The notes under the pieces are model-generated. The model was not told the DNA's origin. It saw only the letters and a program-made list of their open reading frames with translations, and searched no databases. A stretch of DNA of 64,000 bases from DASRDU01 sp046331565 (GTDB lineage Bacteria; Acidobacteriota; Blastocatellia; RBC074). The stretch covers positions 217,896 through 281,895 of the forward strand of contig JAXLQP010000006.1 in NCBI GenBank assembly GCA_046331565.1. The letters run 5' to 3'. The stretch's first letter is position 1. The number at the start of each line of letters is the position of its first letter. Below are positions 25,824 to 33,343 of the stretch, piece after piece. Made by a program: the position numbers and the translations under genes.

Positions 25824-26885
25824 ATGACTGAAACAAATCAGACTCCGCGAGAACTCGGCTACCGGATGCCTGCCGAATGGGAACCGCACGAAGCAACCTG
25901 GCTGTCGTGGCCGCACAAGGAAGCAAGCTGGCCCGGCAATTTTGAACCCGTGCCGGGCATCTTTGTCGAAATCGTCAAACGGCTGCACAAAAACGAACTT
26001 GTCCGCATCAATGTCGCCGATGAAGAATTTGCCGCCGGGGTGCGCAAGCTGCTGGTCAAAGCCGGTGTTGATCTGACGAATATTCGCTTTCACTTCAACC
26101 CGACCAATGACGCCTGGTGCCGCGATCACGGGCCGATTTATGTGCTGCGTGAAACGGCGGAAGGGAAGCGCGAACGGGCGATCATTGACTGGGGCTTCAA
26201 TGCCTGGGGCAACAAGTATCCGCCTTACGATCTGGATGACGTGGTGCCGACGCGCATCGCGCACGAATCGGGCGAACCGCTCTTTACGCCCGGCATTGTG
26301 ATGGAAGGCGGCTCGCTCGATGTCAACGGCAAGGGCACGCTGCTGACAACTGAATCCTGCCTGCTCAATCCGAACCGCAATCCGCAGCTTTCAAGAGAAG
26401 AGATTGAGACTTACCTGCGCGATTATCTGGGCGTGACAAATATTCTGTGGCTTGGTGACGGCATTGTGGGCGATGACACCGATGGTCACATTGATGACCT
26501 GACGCGTTTCGTCAATCCGACAACGGTGGTGACAGTGCTCGAAGATGATCCGGCAGATGAAAACTACCAGCCGCTGCGGGAAAATTACGAGCGGCTCAAA
26601 ACAATGAAGGATCAGGACGGGCGTCCGCTGCGGATTGTCACGCTGCCGATGCCGGGGCCGGTCGTTTATGACGGGCAGCGGCTGCCGGCCAGTTACGCCA
26701 ACTTTTACATTGCCAACCACGTCGTGCTGATGCCGAGTTACCGGCATCGCCATGACATCAGGGCGCTTGAGACGCTGCAAAAACTATTTAAGAATCGGCG
26801 GGTCATCAGTGTAGACTGTACCGAACTGGTCTGGGGTCTAGGCGCAATTCACTGCGTTACCCAGCAGCAGCCCCAGGTAACCTGA
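25824..26885 (+). CDS. aguA: Agmatine deiminase
   Basis: A 353-residue enzyme of the amidinotransferase superfamily that deiminates agmatine to N-carbamoylputrescine. Conserved boxes are M-P-A-E-W-E-P-H-E-A-T-W-L-S-W-P at the N-terminus, W-C-R-D-H-G-P-I-Y (substrate-binding Asp), D-T-D-G-H-I-D-D-L-T-R-F and the nucleophile Cys344 in A-I-H-C-V-T-Q-Q-Q-P. The ATG at 25824 was chosen as the family start; no good ribosome site was seen, and the start lies just after a repeat. It works with aguB upstream. Confidence 0.93.
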   Translation: MTETNQTPRELGYRMPAEWEPHEATWLSWPHKEASWPGNFEPVPGIFVEIVKRLHKNELVRINVADEEFAAGVRKLLVKAGVDLTNIRFHFNPTNDAWCRDHGPIYVLRETAEGKRERAIIDWGFNAWGNKYPPYDLDDVVPTRIAHESGEPLFTPGIVMEGGSLDVNGKGTLLTTESCLLNPNRNPQLSREEIETYLRDYLGVTNILWLGDGIVGDDTDGHIDDLTRFVNPTTVVTVLEDDPADENYQPLRENYERLKTMKDQDGRPLRIVTLPMPGPVVYDGQRLPASYANFYIANHVVLMPSYRHRHDIRALETLQKLFKNRRVISVDCTELVWGLGAIHCVTQQQPQVT

Positions 26886-26889
26886 TCCG

Positions 26890-27609
26890 ATGAGATACAA
26901 AGTCGAACCGAGGCGATTGCACCAGCGGCTTGAGATGGCTCTGCCGTTACAGGTGACGTGCCGTGAAACAGCCACGCGGCACTGGGTCGAGCAGACCGAA
27001 ACCCAGGACATCACTCCGGTCGGCGCCAGGTTCACCATCGGGCATTCGCTGCAACCGGGCCAGTTGATTCACCTGACAATTCGCATGCCGGTGCAGCTTC
27101 GCCGGTACGATCATCAGACGCCGAATTATCTGGTCTGGGCGCTGGTGCGTTTTGCCCGCGCCTACAAAATGTTCGGCGCAGGCCGCAGCAGCGGCAGCCA
27201 GTACGAAATCGGCGTGGCCTTCATTGGTAAAACTCCGCCGGAAAGTTTTCTCGCTGATCCGACGCTGCGTTACGAACTGGCGCCGCCCGAAGAGAAAGAT
27301 GGTTTCTGGCGCGCCTGCCTGCCTGCGCCCGAAGACGAAACCGCCGCTGAAGTCTTTGAAGTCATCATCGAATCGCTCAATCCTGCCGGTCAGGTCATCG
27401 CCCGCGAAGAAACCCTGACCCGCAATCTGACCGAAGATCAGGCCGTCATCCCGACTACGCTGCCCATCGAAAAAGGCCAGCACGTGCGCCTGCTCAGCCC
27501 GGACGGCGTCAACGTCGTCACTGCCCGCGTGGCCAATCGCATGACCGACCCGGACGGCATCATCCGCGTCCACCTGCAATTCATCGGCGCACGGTGGCGG
27601 CTCAACTGA
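26890..27609 (+). CDS. PilZ-like domain protein
   Basis: A 239-residue soluble protein with one PilZ-like half, judged from the R-R-L-H-Q-R-L basic stretch near 8-14, then the strand pattern and D-I-T-P-V-G-A-R-F near 44 (c-di-GMP-binding [D/N]-x-S-x-x-G is only partly kept: D-I-T-P-V-G). The C-terminal half (about 140-239) is beta-rich and unassigned. It starts 4 bases after the aguA stop, so it is in one transcript with aguA but its role need not be related. The downstream stretch is a repeat. Confidence 0.55.
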   Translation: MRYKVEPRRLHQRLEMALPLQVTCRETATRHWVEQTETQDITPVGARFTIGHSLQPGQLIHLTIRMPVQLRRYDHQTPNYLVWALVRFARAYKMFGAGRSSGSQYEIGVAFIGKTPPESFLADPTLRYELAPPEEKDGFWRACLPAPEDETAAEVFEVIIESLNPAGQVIAREETLTRNLTEDQAVIPTTLPIEKGQHVRLLSPDGVNVVTARVANRMTDPDGIIRVHLQFIGARWRLN

Positions 27610-27624
27610 AAATTTCATCCCGCC

Positions 27625-27719
27625 CTTCAGGGAGACGGTGTTCGGGTTCCAGCTTTAGCTGGTGGCTGGAATAAAGCAGACCAGCTAAAGCTGGAACTCC
27701 GAACACCGTCTCCCTGAAG
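27625..27719. repeat. 38-bp inverted repeat after the PilZ-like gene
   Basis: 27625-27662 matches the complement of 27681-27719 with a single base gap. The arm is built from CAGGGAGACGGTG and the CCAGCTTTAGCTGG dyad. It may end transcripts of both sides but lacks a T-run. Confidence 0.8.
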
Positions 27720-27760
27720 TTGTGGTTTGGGGCAACGGCCTGGAGTTGTGGGGAGCGTTA

Positions 27761-27846
27761 CAAGGAGCGCAGGCGTCTCGCCTGCTTTGCTTCAATCAAT
27801 GCGCCTTTAGCGAAACAAAGGCAGGCCGTGACGCCTGCGCTCCTTG
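27761..27846. repeat. Inverted GCGCAGGCGT/GCCTGC repeat
   Basis: 27761-27789 (CAAGGAGCGCAGGCGT...) pairs with 27816-27846 with few changes. Same family as the larger array at 30470-30594. It lies just before the end of the TPR gene (27859). Confidence 0.8.
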
Positions 27847-27858
27847 TTCGATTTCTGA

Positions 27859-29133
27859 TTACGCCTGTCGTTCGCGCAGGAAGTTCTGAGCGAGGTGCAG
27901 CCAGCGTTTTTCGGTGCGGTATTTGTAGGCGGGAGCTGTTCTGACCGATTCGATGCAGGTCTTCATTTCGGTTTCGGCTTCGTCCATGCGGCCCAGGTTG
28001 AAAAGCGTCAGGCCGCGCCAGTAACGGCCTTCGGCATCGGACGGGCGATGCGTCAGAAAGCGGTCGAGCATTTGCAGCGCATCCTGATACTGTCCGGCGG
28101 CCAGGTAGGTGAGCGCGATTTCACGCCAGATTTCGTGCTGGCTGTGGGCGGCATCCTGACGCACGACGGTATCAAAGTAATTGATGGCTTCGTCGGGATG
28201 GCCCTGTTCGCGGGCAATGCGGCCAAGCTGGTAATGGGCGTCGGTTTCGTGCGGGTCAATTTCGATGGCGCGTTTGAAGGCTGCGATGGCGTTGTCGCGT
28301 TCGCCCTGCTGCTGATAGATCAGGCCAAGCTGGTAATGCGCCGAAGCGTCAGCCGGATTGAGCGTCGCTGTTTGCAGGTTCTGTTTGAGCGACTGTCGCG
28401 CGCGCTGCGCGCCCATAAAATCATCAATCCGGTCGCGCAGCAGAAACAGCACCAGCAGCGCCAGAAACGGCGAGGCGCAGATAAACGTGACCGCCTGCAT
28501 CAGCAGTGGCAGCGCAATCAGCGACAGCGACGCGCCGAGCGTCGTCACCAGGGACTGAATCCAGCCGAGGCGAAAGACCGTGCTGATTGAAATCGCCGTC
28601 AGCACCGCAAAAATTCCGAGCGGAATAAGCAGCGCCAGCCCGGCGTAAGCCAGCGCCGTATCGCTTTCGCCGCGCGCGCTCTGCCAGCCGATCATCACGA
28701 GCGGCAGCAGCGCAACGAGCAGTGAAGCGGCCCACGAAAGCAGAATGCAGGCCGCCGTCGCCGCGTATTCCTCGCGCAGCACGAGCGAAAAACTGCCGCG
28801 CCGTTCCCACATCCCCGCCAGCAGAATGGCCGTCGGCGTGTAAATGGCCGCAATGAAAAGCACCGTCAGCAACCCCGACATCGCCCCGCTTTTCAATCCG
28901 AAAACGCCCAGCGACGGCGGGCCGGTGAGTTCGCCCCGGCCTGCGACCGACAGGCTGCGGGCATCGCCGCTGGCCGCATAAAAAAACAGCATCACCGAAG
29001 CCAGAAAGTAGATGGTCGTCAGCAGCCACGCGACGAAAAAGGCAAAGGCCACCGGAGCGCGGTCACGAATCCGGCGCGTGGCGGCAGCAGGCTGCCACAG
29101 CAGATCGAGCAGAAGTCGAAGGTTGGTGAGCAT
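27859..29133 (-). CDS. Yip1-like membrane protein with C-terminal TPR repeats
   Basis: A 424-residue protein. The first half has five or six hydrophobic segments (F-A-F-F-V-A-W-L-L-T-T-I-Y, L-A-L-L-I-P-L-G-I-F, and others) in a Yip1/YIP-domain pattern, and the second half (about 260-400) has TPR units: A-H-Y-Q-L-G-L-I-Y-Q-Q-Q-G, A-H-Y-Q-L-G-R-I-A-R-E-Q-G, and more. The TPR part probably faces the cytoplasm. Such proteins are frequent in Acidobacteriota, with unknown roles. The ATG at 29133 lacks a strong ribosome site. Transcript with lepB2 upstream is possible, spacing 121 bases. Confidence 0.7.
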   Translation of the reverse strand: MLTNLRLLLDLLWQPAAATRRIRDRAPVAFAFFVAWLLTTIYFLASVMLFFYAASGDARSLSVAGRGELTGPPSLGVFGLKSGAMSGLLTVLFIAAIYTPTAILLAGMWERRGSFSLVLREEYAATAACILLSWAASLLVALLPLVMIGWQSARGESDTALAYAGLALLIPLGIFAVLTAISISTVFRLGWIQSLVTTLGASLSLIALPLLMQAVTFICASPFLALLVLFLLRDRIDDFMGAQRARQSLKQNLQTATLNPADASAHYQLGLIYQQQGERDNAIAAFKRAIEIDPHETDAHYQLGRIAREQGHPDEAINYFDTVVRQDAAHSQHEIWREIALTYLAAGQYQDALQMLDRFLTHRPSDAEGRYWRGLTLFNLGRMDEAETEMKTCIESVRTAPAYKYRTEKRWLHLAQNFLRERQA

Positions 29134-29254
29134 ACCGGAAGCGAACTGATGATTCTGATTTCAGCGCCCCGACTGACTGGCGCTGATAAATGAAAGCGCG
29201 GAAAGGCTGCTGCCGGGCCATCCGCGCTGATGCTGCTGAACTGTCAGTCACTGG

Positions 29255-29914
29255 CTATTCGAGGCGTCCGATGTGTTCGAGCGGAACAAACGGGTAATAC
29301 CGGAAGATCGCCTTGCCGTAAATGTATTTCTCCGGCACCAGCCCCCAGTTGCGGCTGTCGTAACTGTTGTTGCGATGATCGCCCATGACAAAGTAGTGAT
29401 GTTCCTTGACGGTCACACTGGACAGAGTTTCGTTCGAGAAGTAACGGTCGGCAATGTACGGCTCAGGATAATAGACGCCGTTGATGTAAACCTTGCCCTT
29501 TTCGATGCGCACCTCTTCGCCGGGCAGCCCGATGACGCGCTTGATGTAGGATTTTGACGGATCGTTCGGAAAGTACAGCACGACAATATCGCCGCGCCTG
29601 ATCGGCGTTTCATCACCCATCCATTCGCGCAGCGGGTAGATGAACTGGTTGACGAAAATGCGGTCGCGGTCTTCGAGTCGCGGCAGCATGCTTTCGCCTT
29701 CGACGCGCACCGGACGCACGACGAAAAAGATGATAAAGAGCGCAATCGCTCCGGCAAACAGAATGTCGCGCAGCAGCGAGCGGGCTTCGGCCCACAGACT
29801 GCTCGATCCGTTGCCGGAACCGTGCCCCGGATTCGGTGCTGACAAATCACTGATTACCTGAATGTCGGGATCATCGTCAGGCAGAATGCCAATGTACTTC
29901 CTGTCTCTCATCAT
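29255..29914 (-). CDS. lepB: Signal peptidase I (second copy)
   Basis: A 219-residue signal peptidase I distinct from the copy at 23820. The membrane segment is about 51-68; Ser75 in E-G-E-S-M-L-P and Lys125 in S-Y-I-K-R-V-I-G are the catalytic pair; M-G-D-H-R-N-N-S-Y-D-S-R is the last box. The ATG at 29914 has GGAGCAAG upstream. The N-terminus carries a 45-residue Asp/Ser/Gly-rich cytoplasmic tail. Two copies may process different precursors; which is essential cannot be told. Confidence 0.9.
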   Translation of the reverse strand: MMRDRKYIGILPDDDPDIQVISDLSAPNPGHGSGNGSSSLWAEARSLLRDILFAGAIALFIIFFVVRPVRVEGESMLPRLEDRDRIFVNQFIYPLREWMGDETPIRRGDIVVLYFPNDPSKSYIKRVIGLPGEEVRIEKGKVYINGVYYPEPYIADRYFSNETLSSVTVKEHHYFVMGDHRNNSYDSRNWGLVPEKYIYGKAIFRYYPFVPLEHIGRLE

Positions 29915-30072
29915 AGCTGTTACTTGCTCCGGAAGCGGTTGCCACCAGCCGGTCATCAAATTTCAGGGAGCCGGAGGATGCCTTTTCAGGTCAGAACGCA
30001 AGGTTATTACTTTGCCTTCAACTCTGTCAATTTCAGAGTTTGCGCCCTGCCGCGAGCCGTCATCGCCGCCGT

Positions 30073-30354
30073 TTACTGATGCGAAATTTTGCCCTGCATC
30101 GAGGTGTCAATTTCAGCCTGCTCACCCGCGCCGAACAGAAAGGCTTCCATATTCTGAATCAGAAACTGCTGGTGTTCGGGATTGATCGTGCTCAGGCCGT
30201 AATGATTAATGAGCTGGTTCTGAGTGGCGACCCAGGCCTTCCAGCAGTTCGCGCAGATATTCTCAAAGATTCGTTTGCCCAGCGCATTACCGAACGGCGG
30301 CCTCGCCAGGCTTTCGGTTTTCTGTTCGCAGCGCGTGCATTTAATCGTCGGCAT
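30073..30354 (-). CDS. YggX-like Fe(II)-trafficking protein with CxxC pairs
   Basis: A 93-residue protein with the YggX/oxidative damage-protection fold: G-K-R-I-F-E-N-I, W-K-A-W-V-A-T-Q-N-Q-L-I-N, N-P-E-H-Q-Q-F-L, and an L-F-G end. The classical protein has one conserved cysteine near residue 7. Here there are four, in C-T-R-C (6-9) and C-A-N-C (34-37), so a zinc or iron site is likely. ATG 30354 has GGAGGGAATT ahead. The role in Fe-S or iron handling is by family only. Confidence 0.8.
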   Translation of the reverse strand: MPTIKCTRCEQKTESLARPPFGNALGKRIFENICANCWKAWVATQNQLINHYGLSTINPEHQQFLIQNMEAFLFGAGEQAEIDTSMQGKISHQ

Positions 30355-30469
30355 TTCAATTCCCTCCGGTCTGGTAATCGCGCAATCTCTGACGCAGAGA
30401 TCGCAACGCGGCAATCTTACCATGCAACCGGCAGCAGACTGAACGCAGGTGTTGACCGCGCATCACAAG

Positions 30470-30594
30470 GAGCGCAGGCGTTGCGGCCTGCCTGTATCGC
30501 GTCACAAGGAACGCAGGCGTCCCGCCTGCCTGTGTTTCGATCAAGGTGCATTGAAAGAAAGACAGGCAGGCGGGACGCCTGCGTTCCTTGTGAC
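30470..30594. repeat. GCGCAGGCGT repeat array with a perfect 33-bp inverted pair
   Basis: One unit (30470-30500) is followed by a second (30501-30533) and an exact inverted third copy (30562-30594). Units read TCACAAGGARCGCAGGCGT.CCGCCTGCC. The hairpin is perfect over 33 bp with a 28-base loop. It lies between the yggX and 30684 genes. It is not a CRISPR: the spacers are not regular. Confidence 0.85.
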
Positions 30595-30683
30595 GGTTCT
30601 GTGAACTGCTTGACAAAATTCCGTTGCAAAATAGAATGCGCCTGCACCAGAAGTTTCATTTCAGCGCGCAGTCTTCATCAGTT

Positions 30684-31031
30684 ATGTCAAAACGAAAAAG
30701 CAATTCTGTGGGCGGTCTGAGTACGGGCATTGACAACACGCGGCTTGATGTCGTGGTGACTCAGGAAGGCGGCGAAGCAGTGGTCACGCTGCAACTGAGT
30801 ACGTGGAGCGACCTCGGCGGCGGCTGGCAGGTGGAAAAGACCATCCCGCTTGCGGCGCGACAACTCAGCCAGTTGCAGCGCCTGCTTGCCCAGGCCCGCT
30901 ACGCGATTGCCGACCATCAGCCCGGAGCCGAACAGCCGGGCCAGGTCATTCCGATTGGCACACACCGGCCTGCCGCTCCTTCACTGCCCGCCGCGCCAGC
31001 CAAACGCAAAAACAGAAAGGCGGCGAACTGA
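30684..31031 (+). CDS. Hypothetical protein, 115 residues
   Basis: A small soluble protein, with no signal peptide. The core 20-80 looks like a short beta sheet and helix (V-V-T-Q-E-G-G-E-A-V-V-T-L-Q-L-S-T-W), followed by Q-L-S-Q-L-Q-R-L-L-A-Q-A-R, and the C-terminus is Pro/Lys-rich (K-R-K-N-R-K). The start ATG at 30684 was chosen because upstream codons look unselected. No family is recognised and no operon partner is visible. Confidence 0.5.
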   Translation: MSKRKSNSVGGLSTGIDNTRLDVVVTQEGGEAVVTLQLSTWSDLGGGWQVEKTIPLAARQLSQLQRLLAQARYAIADHQPGAEQPGQVIPIGTHRPAAPSLPAAPAKRKNRKAAN

Positions 31032-31168
31032 ACATTTCAGCCCGCCGCATTGCTGCCCATCCGATACTTTCCCTGATACTCACCTCATCAGTCGCGGTTG
31101 ACAGGTATGCCCGACAAACGGACTGGCTGCTGTAACCTGAGACCGTCAGGCTTCAGGTGAGAGTCAGC

Positions 31169-31537
31169 TCAACTTTCTGGATGTGAATGGTGATGTACCG
31201 ACAGTCGTTTGAAGTGTCCATTCTTGTCAAAGAATCCTGAGTACACGCCGTCGCGCATCGCCTCGCTGCGTGAAAGTGTTTCGGTTTTGAAGTGCTCACC
31301 AAAGAAAGCACGGCAGGGCGTACCTGTATCATCGGGTTTTACTACTTCACGCGAGAATTTGTACCAGTCGAAAGAGATGTCGCCAGTTCCATCGAGCGAC
31401 GCAACGATACACGTTTCGCCGAAAAGAAGATCTTTAGCCAGGATCGACTGACGACCAGTTATGTTCAAATCATAAAAGGCGCCACTGCCATACATCGCCG
31501 TATGTCGGCGATTGCGGCAATTATTGAAAAGATACAT
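31169..31537 (-). CDS. Hypothetical protein, 122 residues, AT-richer than its neighbours
   Basis: A real gene is supported by AAAGGAT 9 bases before ATG 31537 and by a natural-looking protein with many aromatic and charged residues (M-Y-G-S-G-A-F-Y-D-L-N, F-D-W-Y-K-F-S-R-E, F-F-G-E-H-F-K-T-E-T-L). Its base composition is lower in GC than the surroundings, which suggests acquisition. No signal peptide, no known motif. Downstream neighbour is the Gfo/Idh gene, on the same strand but upstream by 36 bases. Function unknown. Confidence 0.55.
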   Translation of the reverse strand: MYLFNNCRNRRHTAMYGSGAFYDLNITGRQSILAKDLLFGETCIVASLDGTGDISFDWYKFSREVVKPDDTGTPCRAFFGEHFKTETLSRSEAMRDGVYSGFFDKNGHFKRLSVHHHSHPES

Positions 31538-31572
31538 GTGTTATTTATCCTTTCGCAATAAGTACAACCAGA

Positions 31573-32997
31573 CTACTTGTTCTGCTGCTGCGCCAGTTTG
31601 AGCGCCTGCGTCGTGACGTAATATTTGGCGATCATATTCGGCACTTCCCAGGCGGGCAGTCTCTTTTCGCTCAGGAAGCGCAGGTATTTGGCTGCGACCT
31701 GGCTGAAGTGCGATTCGTGGCCGTCGCGGTATTTGTCGGGAATCGTCACCTGCCAGCCGTCCTTTGCGGTTTTGAGCGCGATGCCGGGCCACGTCGCCTG
31801 CATCTGCTCAATCGCTTTTTTCAGTTCGGCTTCGACGGCGGCTTTCTGCGCAGGCGTGGTCGCGGTGACGTAAAGTTCGGGCCGGTAGTTTTCTTCTTTG
31901 CCCTGGCGAATGGTGACGATGGCTTTTGTGCCCTTCATCACCGAAAAGTGCGTGTCACCTGCGCCTTCGGGAGCCTGGTAATTCCAGATCACTGAGGTTT
32001 TCGCGTGAACGCCTTTGACCTTGAAAGTCATCTCGCCGTTTGAATACAGCGACAGCACGCCCTGTTCATCGAGCTTTCCGCGCAGGAAGTCAGGGAAATC
32101 AGCCAGCCCGGTGACTTTCGCAAACTGATCTTTCGTGACTGCGGTCGGCCATCGTTTTGCCTTGAGCAGCACAATGTCGCTGGTTTCAATCTGCTGTTCG
32201 GGGAAGCATTCCCAGAAGACCAGATCAACCAGGTGCGTCGTCACGTCAACGATGCCTTCGCCCTGCTGCGCGGTGTCGAAATACCAGGCGGGACGCTGCA
32301 GCGGCTTGCCCGCCACGTACTTGAACAGATGATGCACGCTCTCCTTGGTGACTGACGGATTGTCGGGCGTGCCTTTCTGAAGCTCACCAAATACGTTCGC
32401 ATTACTGGCCAGGGCCTTTTGCAGCATCGTCGTAATTTCGTACCGCTCGGTCATAATGTCGTAAAGCAGCACGTTGTTTTTTTCAGCCGACCTGAACGCA
32501 TCCTTCAGCAGCTCGAAGCCTTTTTCATCAGTGCACATCGGCTTGTCGGCCAGCACGTTCAGACCCGCGTCAACGCTGGCCTTGATGTATTCGGTCTTTT
32601 TGCGATTGTTGCCCGCGATGACAACGACATTGCCGGGTTTGTCGGCAATCATCTTTTCCAGATAATCACTGCCGCGATAAACCTTCTCGTCCCATTTTGT
32701 CGGACTGGCCGGGCGCGTGTTGAAGCCGTCAATGCGCTTGAGGTGTTCGTTCAGGTCGAAGCCCTCAGGCGCATAAACATACACGGTCGGTGAAACCTGA
32801 TCGTTCATCTCCTTCTGCACGAGCGCCGCGTGAAAATGGCCCGGATCGAGCGTCATCAGCGTGAAGGGATGTGTGCTTCCGGCGGCTTTCGGCTTTTCGT
32901 TCATCGCAGTTTTTTCAGATTCGGTTCGGGCGCTGCACGACGCGGCGAGCAGAAAGACGGCAAGACTCAGAATGATGGACAGGCAGTGACGAGGCAT
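31573..32997 (-). CDS. Exported Gfo/Idh/MocA-family oxidoreductase (putative lipoprotein)
   Basis: A 474-residue protein with a signal peptide and a possible lipobox (L-L-A-A-S-C, Cys21). The rest follows the Gfo/Idh/MocA plan: an N-terminal nucleotide-binding region (L-D-P-G-H-F-H-A-A, V-V-V-I-A-G-N-N), D-A-G-L-N-V-L-A-D-K-P-M with the conserved Lys-Pro, and the long C-terminal substrate-binding sheet (G-E-G-I-V-D-V-T-T-H-L-V-D). The exported location is as for glucose-fructose oxidoreductase. Substrate is unknown, probably a sugar. Confidence 0.8.
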   Translation of the reverse strand: MPRHCLSIILSLAVFLLAASCSARTESEKTAMNEKPKAAGSTHPFTLMTLDPGHFHAALVQKEMNDQVSPTVYVYAPEGFDLNEHLKRIDGFNTRPASPTKWDEKVYRGSDYLEKMIADKPGNVVVIAGNNRKKTEYIKASVDAGLNVLADKPMCTDEKGFELLKDAFRSAEKNNVLLYDIMTERYEITTMLQKALASNANVFGELQKGTPDNPSVTKESVHHLFKYVAGKPLQRPAWYFDTAQQGEGIVDVTTHLVDLVFWECFPEQQIETSDIVLLKAKRWPTAVTKDQFAKVTGLADFPDFLRGKLDEQGVLSLYSNGEMTFKVKGVHAKTSVIWNYQAPEGAGDTHFSVMKGTKAIVTIRQGKEENYRPELYVTATTPAQKAAVEAELKKAIEQMQATWPGIALKTAKDGWQVTIPDKYRDGHESHFSQVAAKYLRFLSEKRLPAWEVPNMIAKYYVTTQALKLAQQQNK

Positions 32998-33343
32998 AGG
33001 CTTTTTTCCTGTTGAGATGATGATGCGTTTGCGGATTTCGGTCTGACGCGACGTACTGTAAAAAAAGTGGCTCTGCGCCGCAAGAGCGGTCTGGCACGGG
33101 AAGTCGGATTTCTCTCATCAGCCGGATCAGCGCGACCGCAGGCCGCTCGTCCGGCGTGGTGAGGTGGCCGGAACCCGGCGCTTTGCAAAATCATTGTCCC
33201 GGCCTTATCATCCCGGCTTACTTCTCCGGATTAAAAGCTATCTCTGAGTTCCGCACTCAAAAAACGACTGAGTCACAGCCGCGCTTGTGCGGCTTTTTGC
33301 TGCCGCGCGGTGAATGAAGACCGCAGACTGACGAAGGAGAACA
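32998..33343. other. Divergent promoter region with leader of lpdA
   Basis: This gap lies between the divergent Gfo/Idh and lpdA genes. It holds a terminator hairpin ahead of lpdA (33278-33298). Apart from that no gene is visible; frames on the minus strand (for example 32967-33194) have no motif. Promoters for both sides are expected here but none is clear enough to name. Confidence 0.5.
33278..33298 (+). terminator. Intrinsic terminator in the lpdA leader, possible attenuator
   Basis: GCCGC, loop, GCGGC (33278-33293) and five T (33294-33298) lie 46 bases before the lpdA ATG. CCGCAC (33251-33256) can pair with GTGCGG (33287-33292) instead, which would break the terminator. The gene upstream is divergent, so this terminator can only act on a transcript headed into lpdA. 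Confidence 0.6.

Noticed and set aside
30470..30594. Possible CRISPR array
   Set aside because: Only three units, one of them inverted, and spacers of unequal length; it is a palindromic intergenic repeat.
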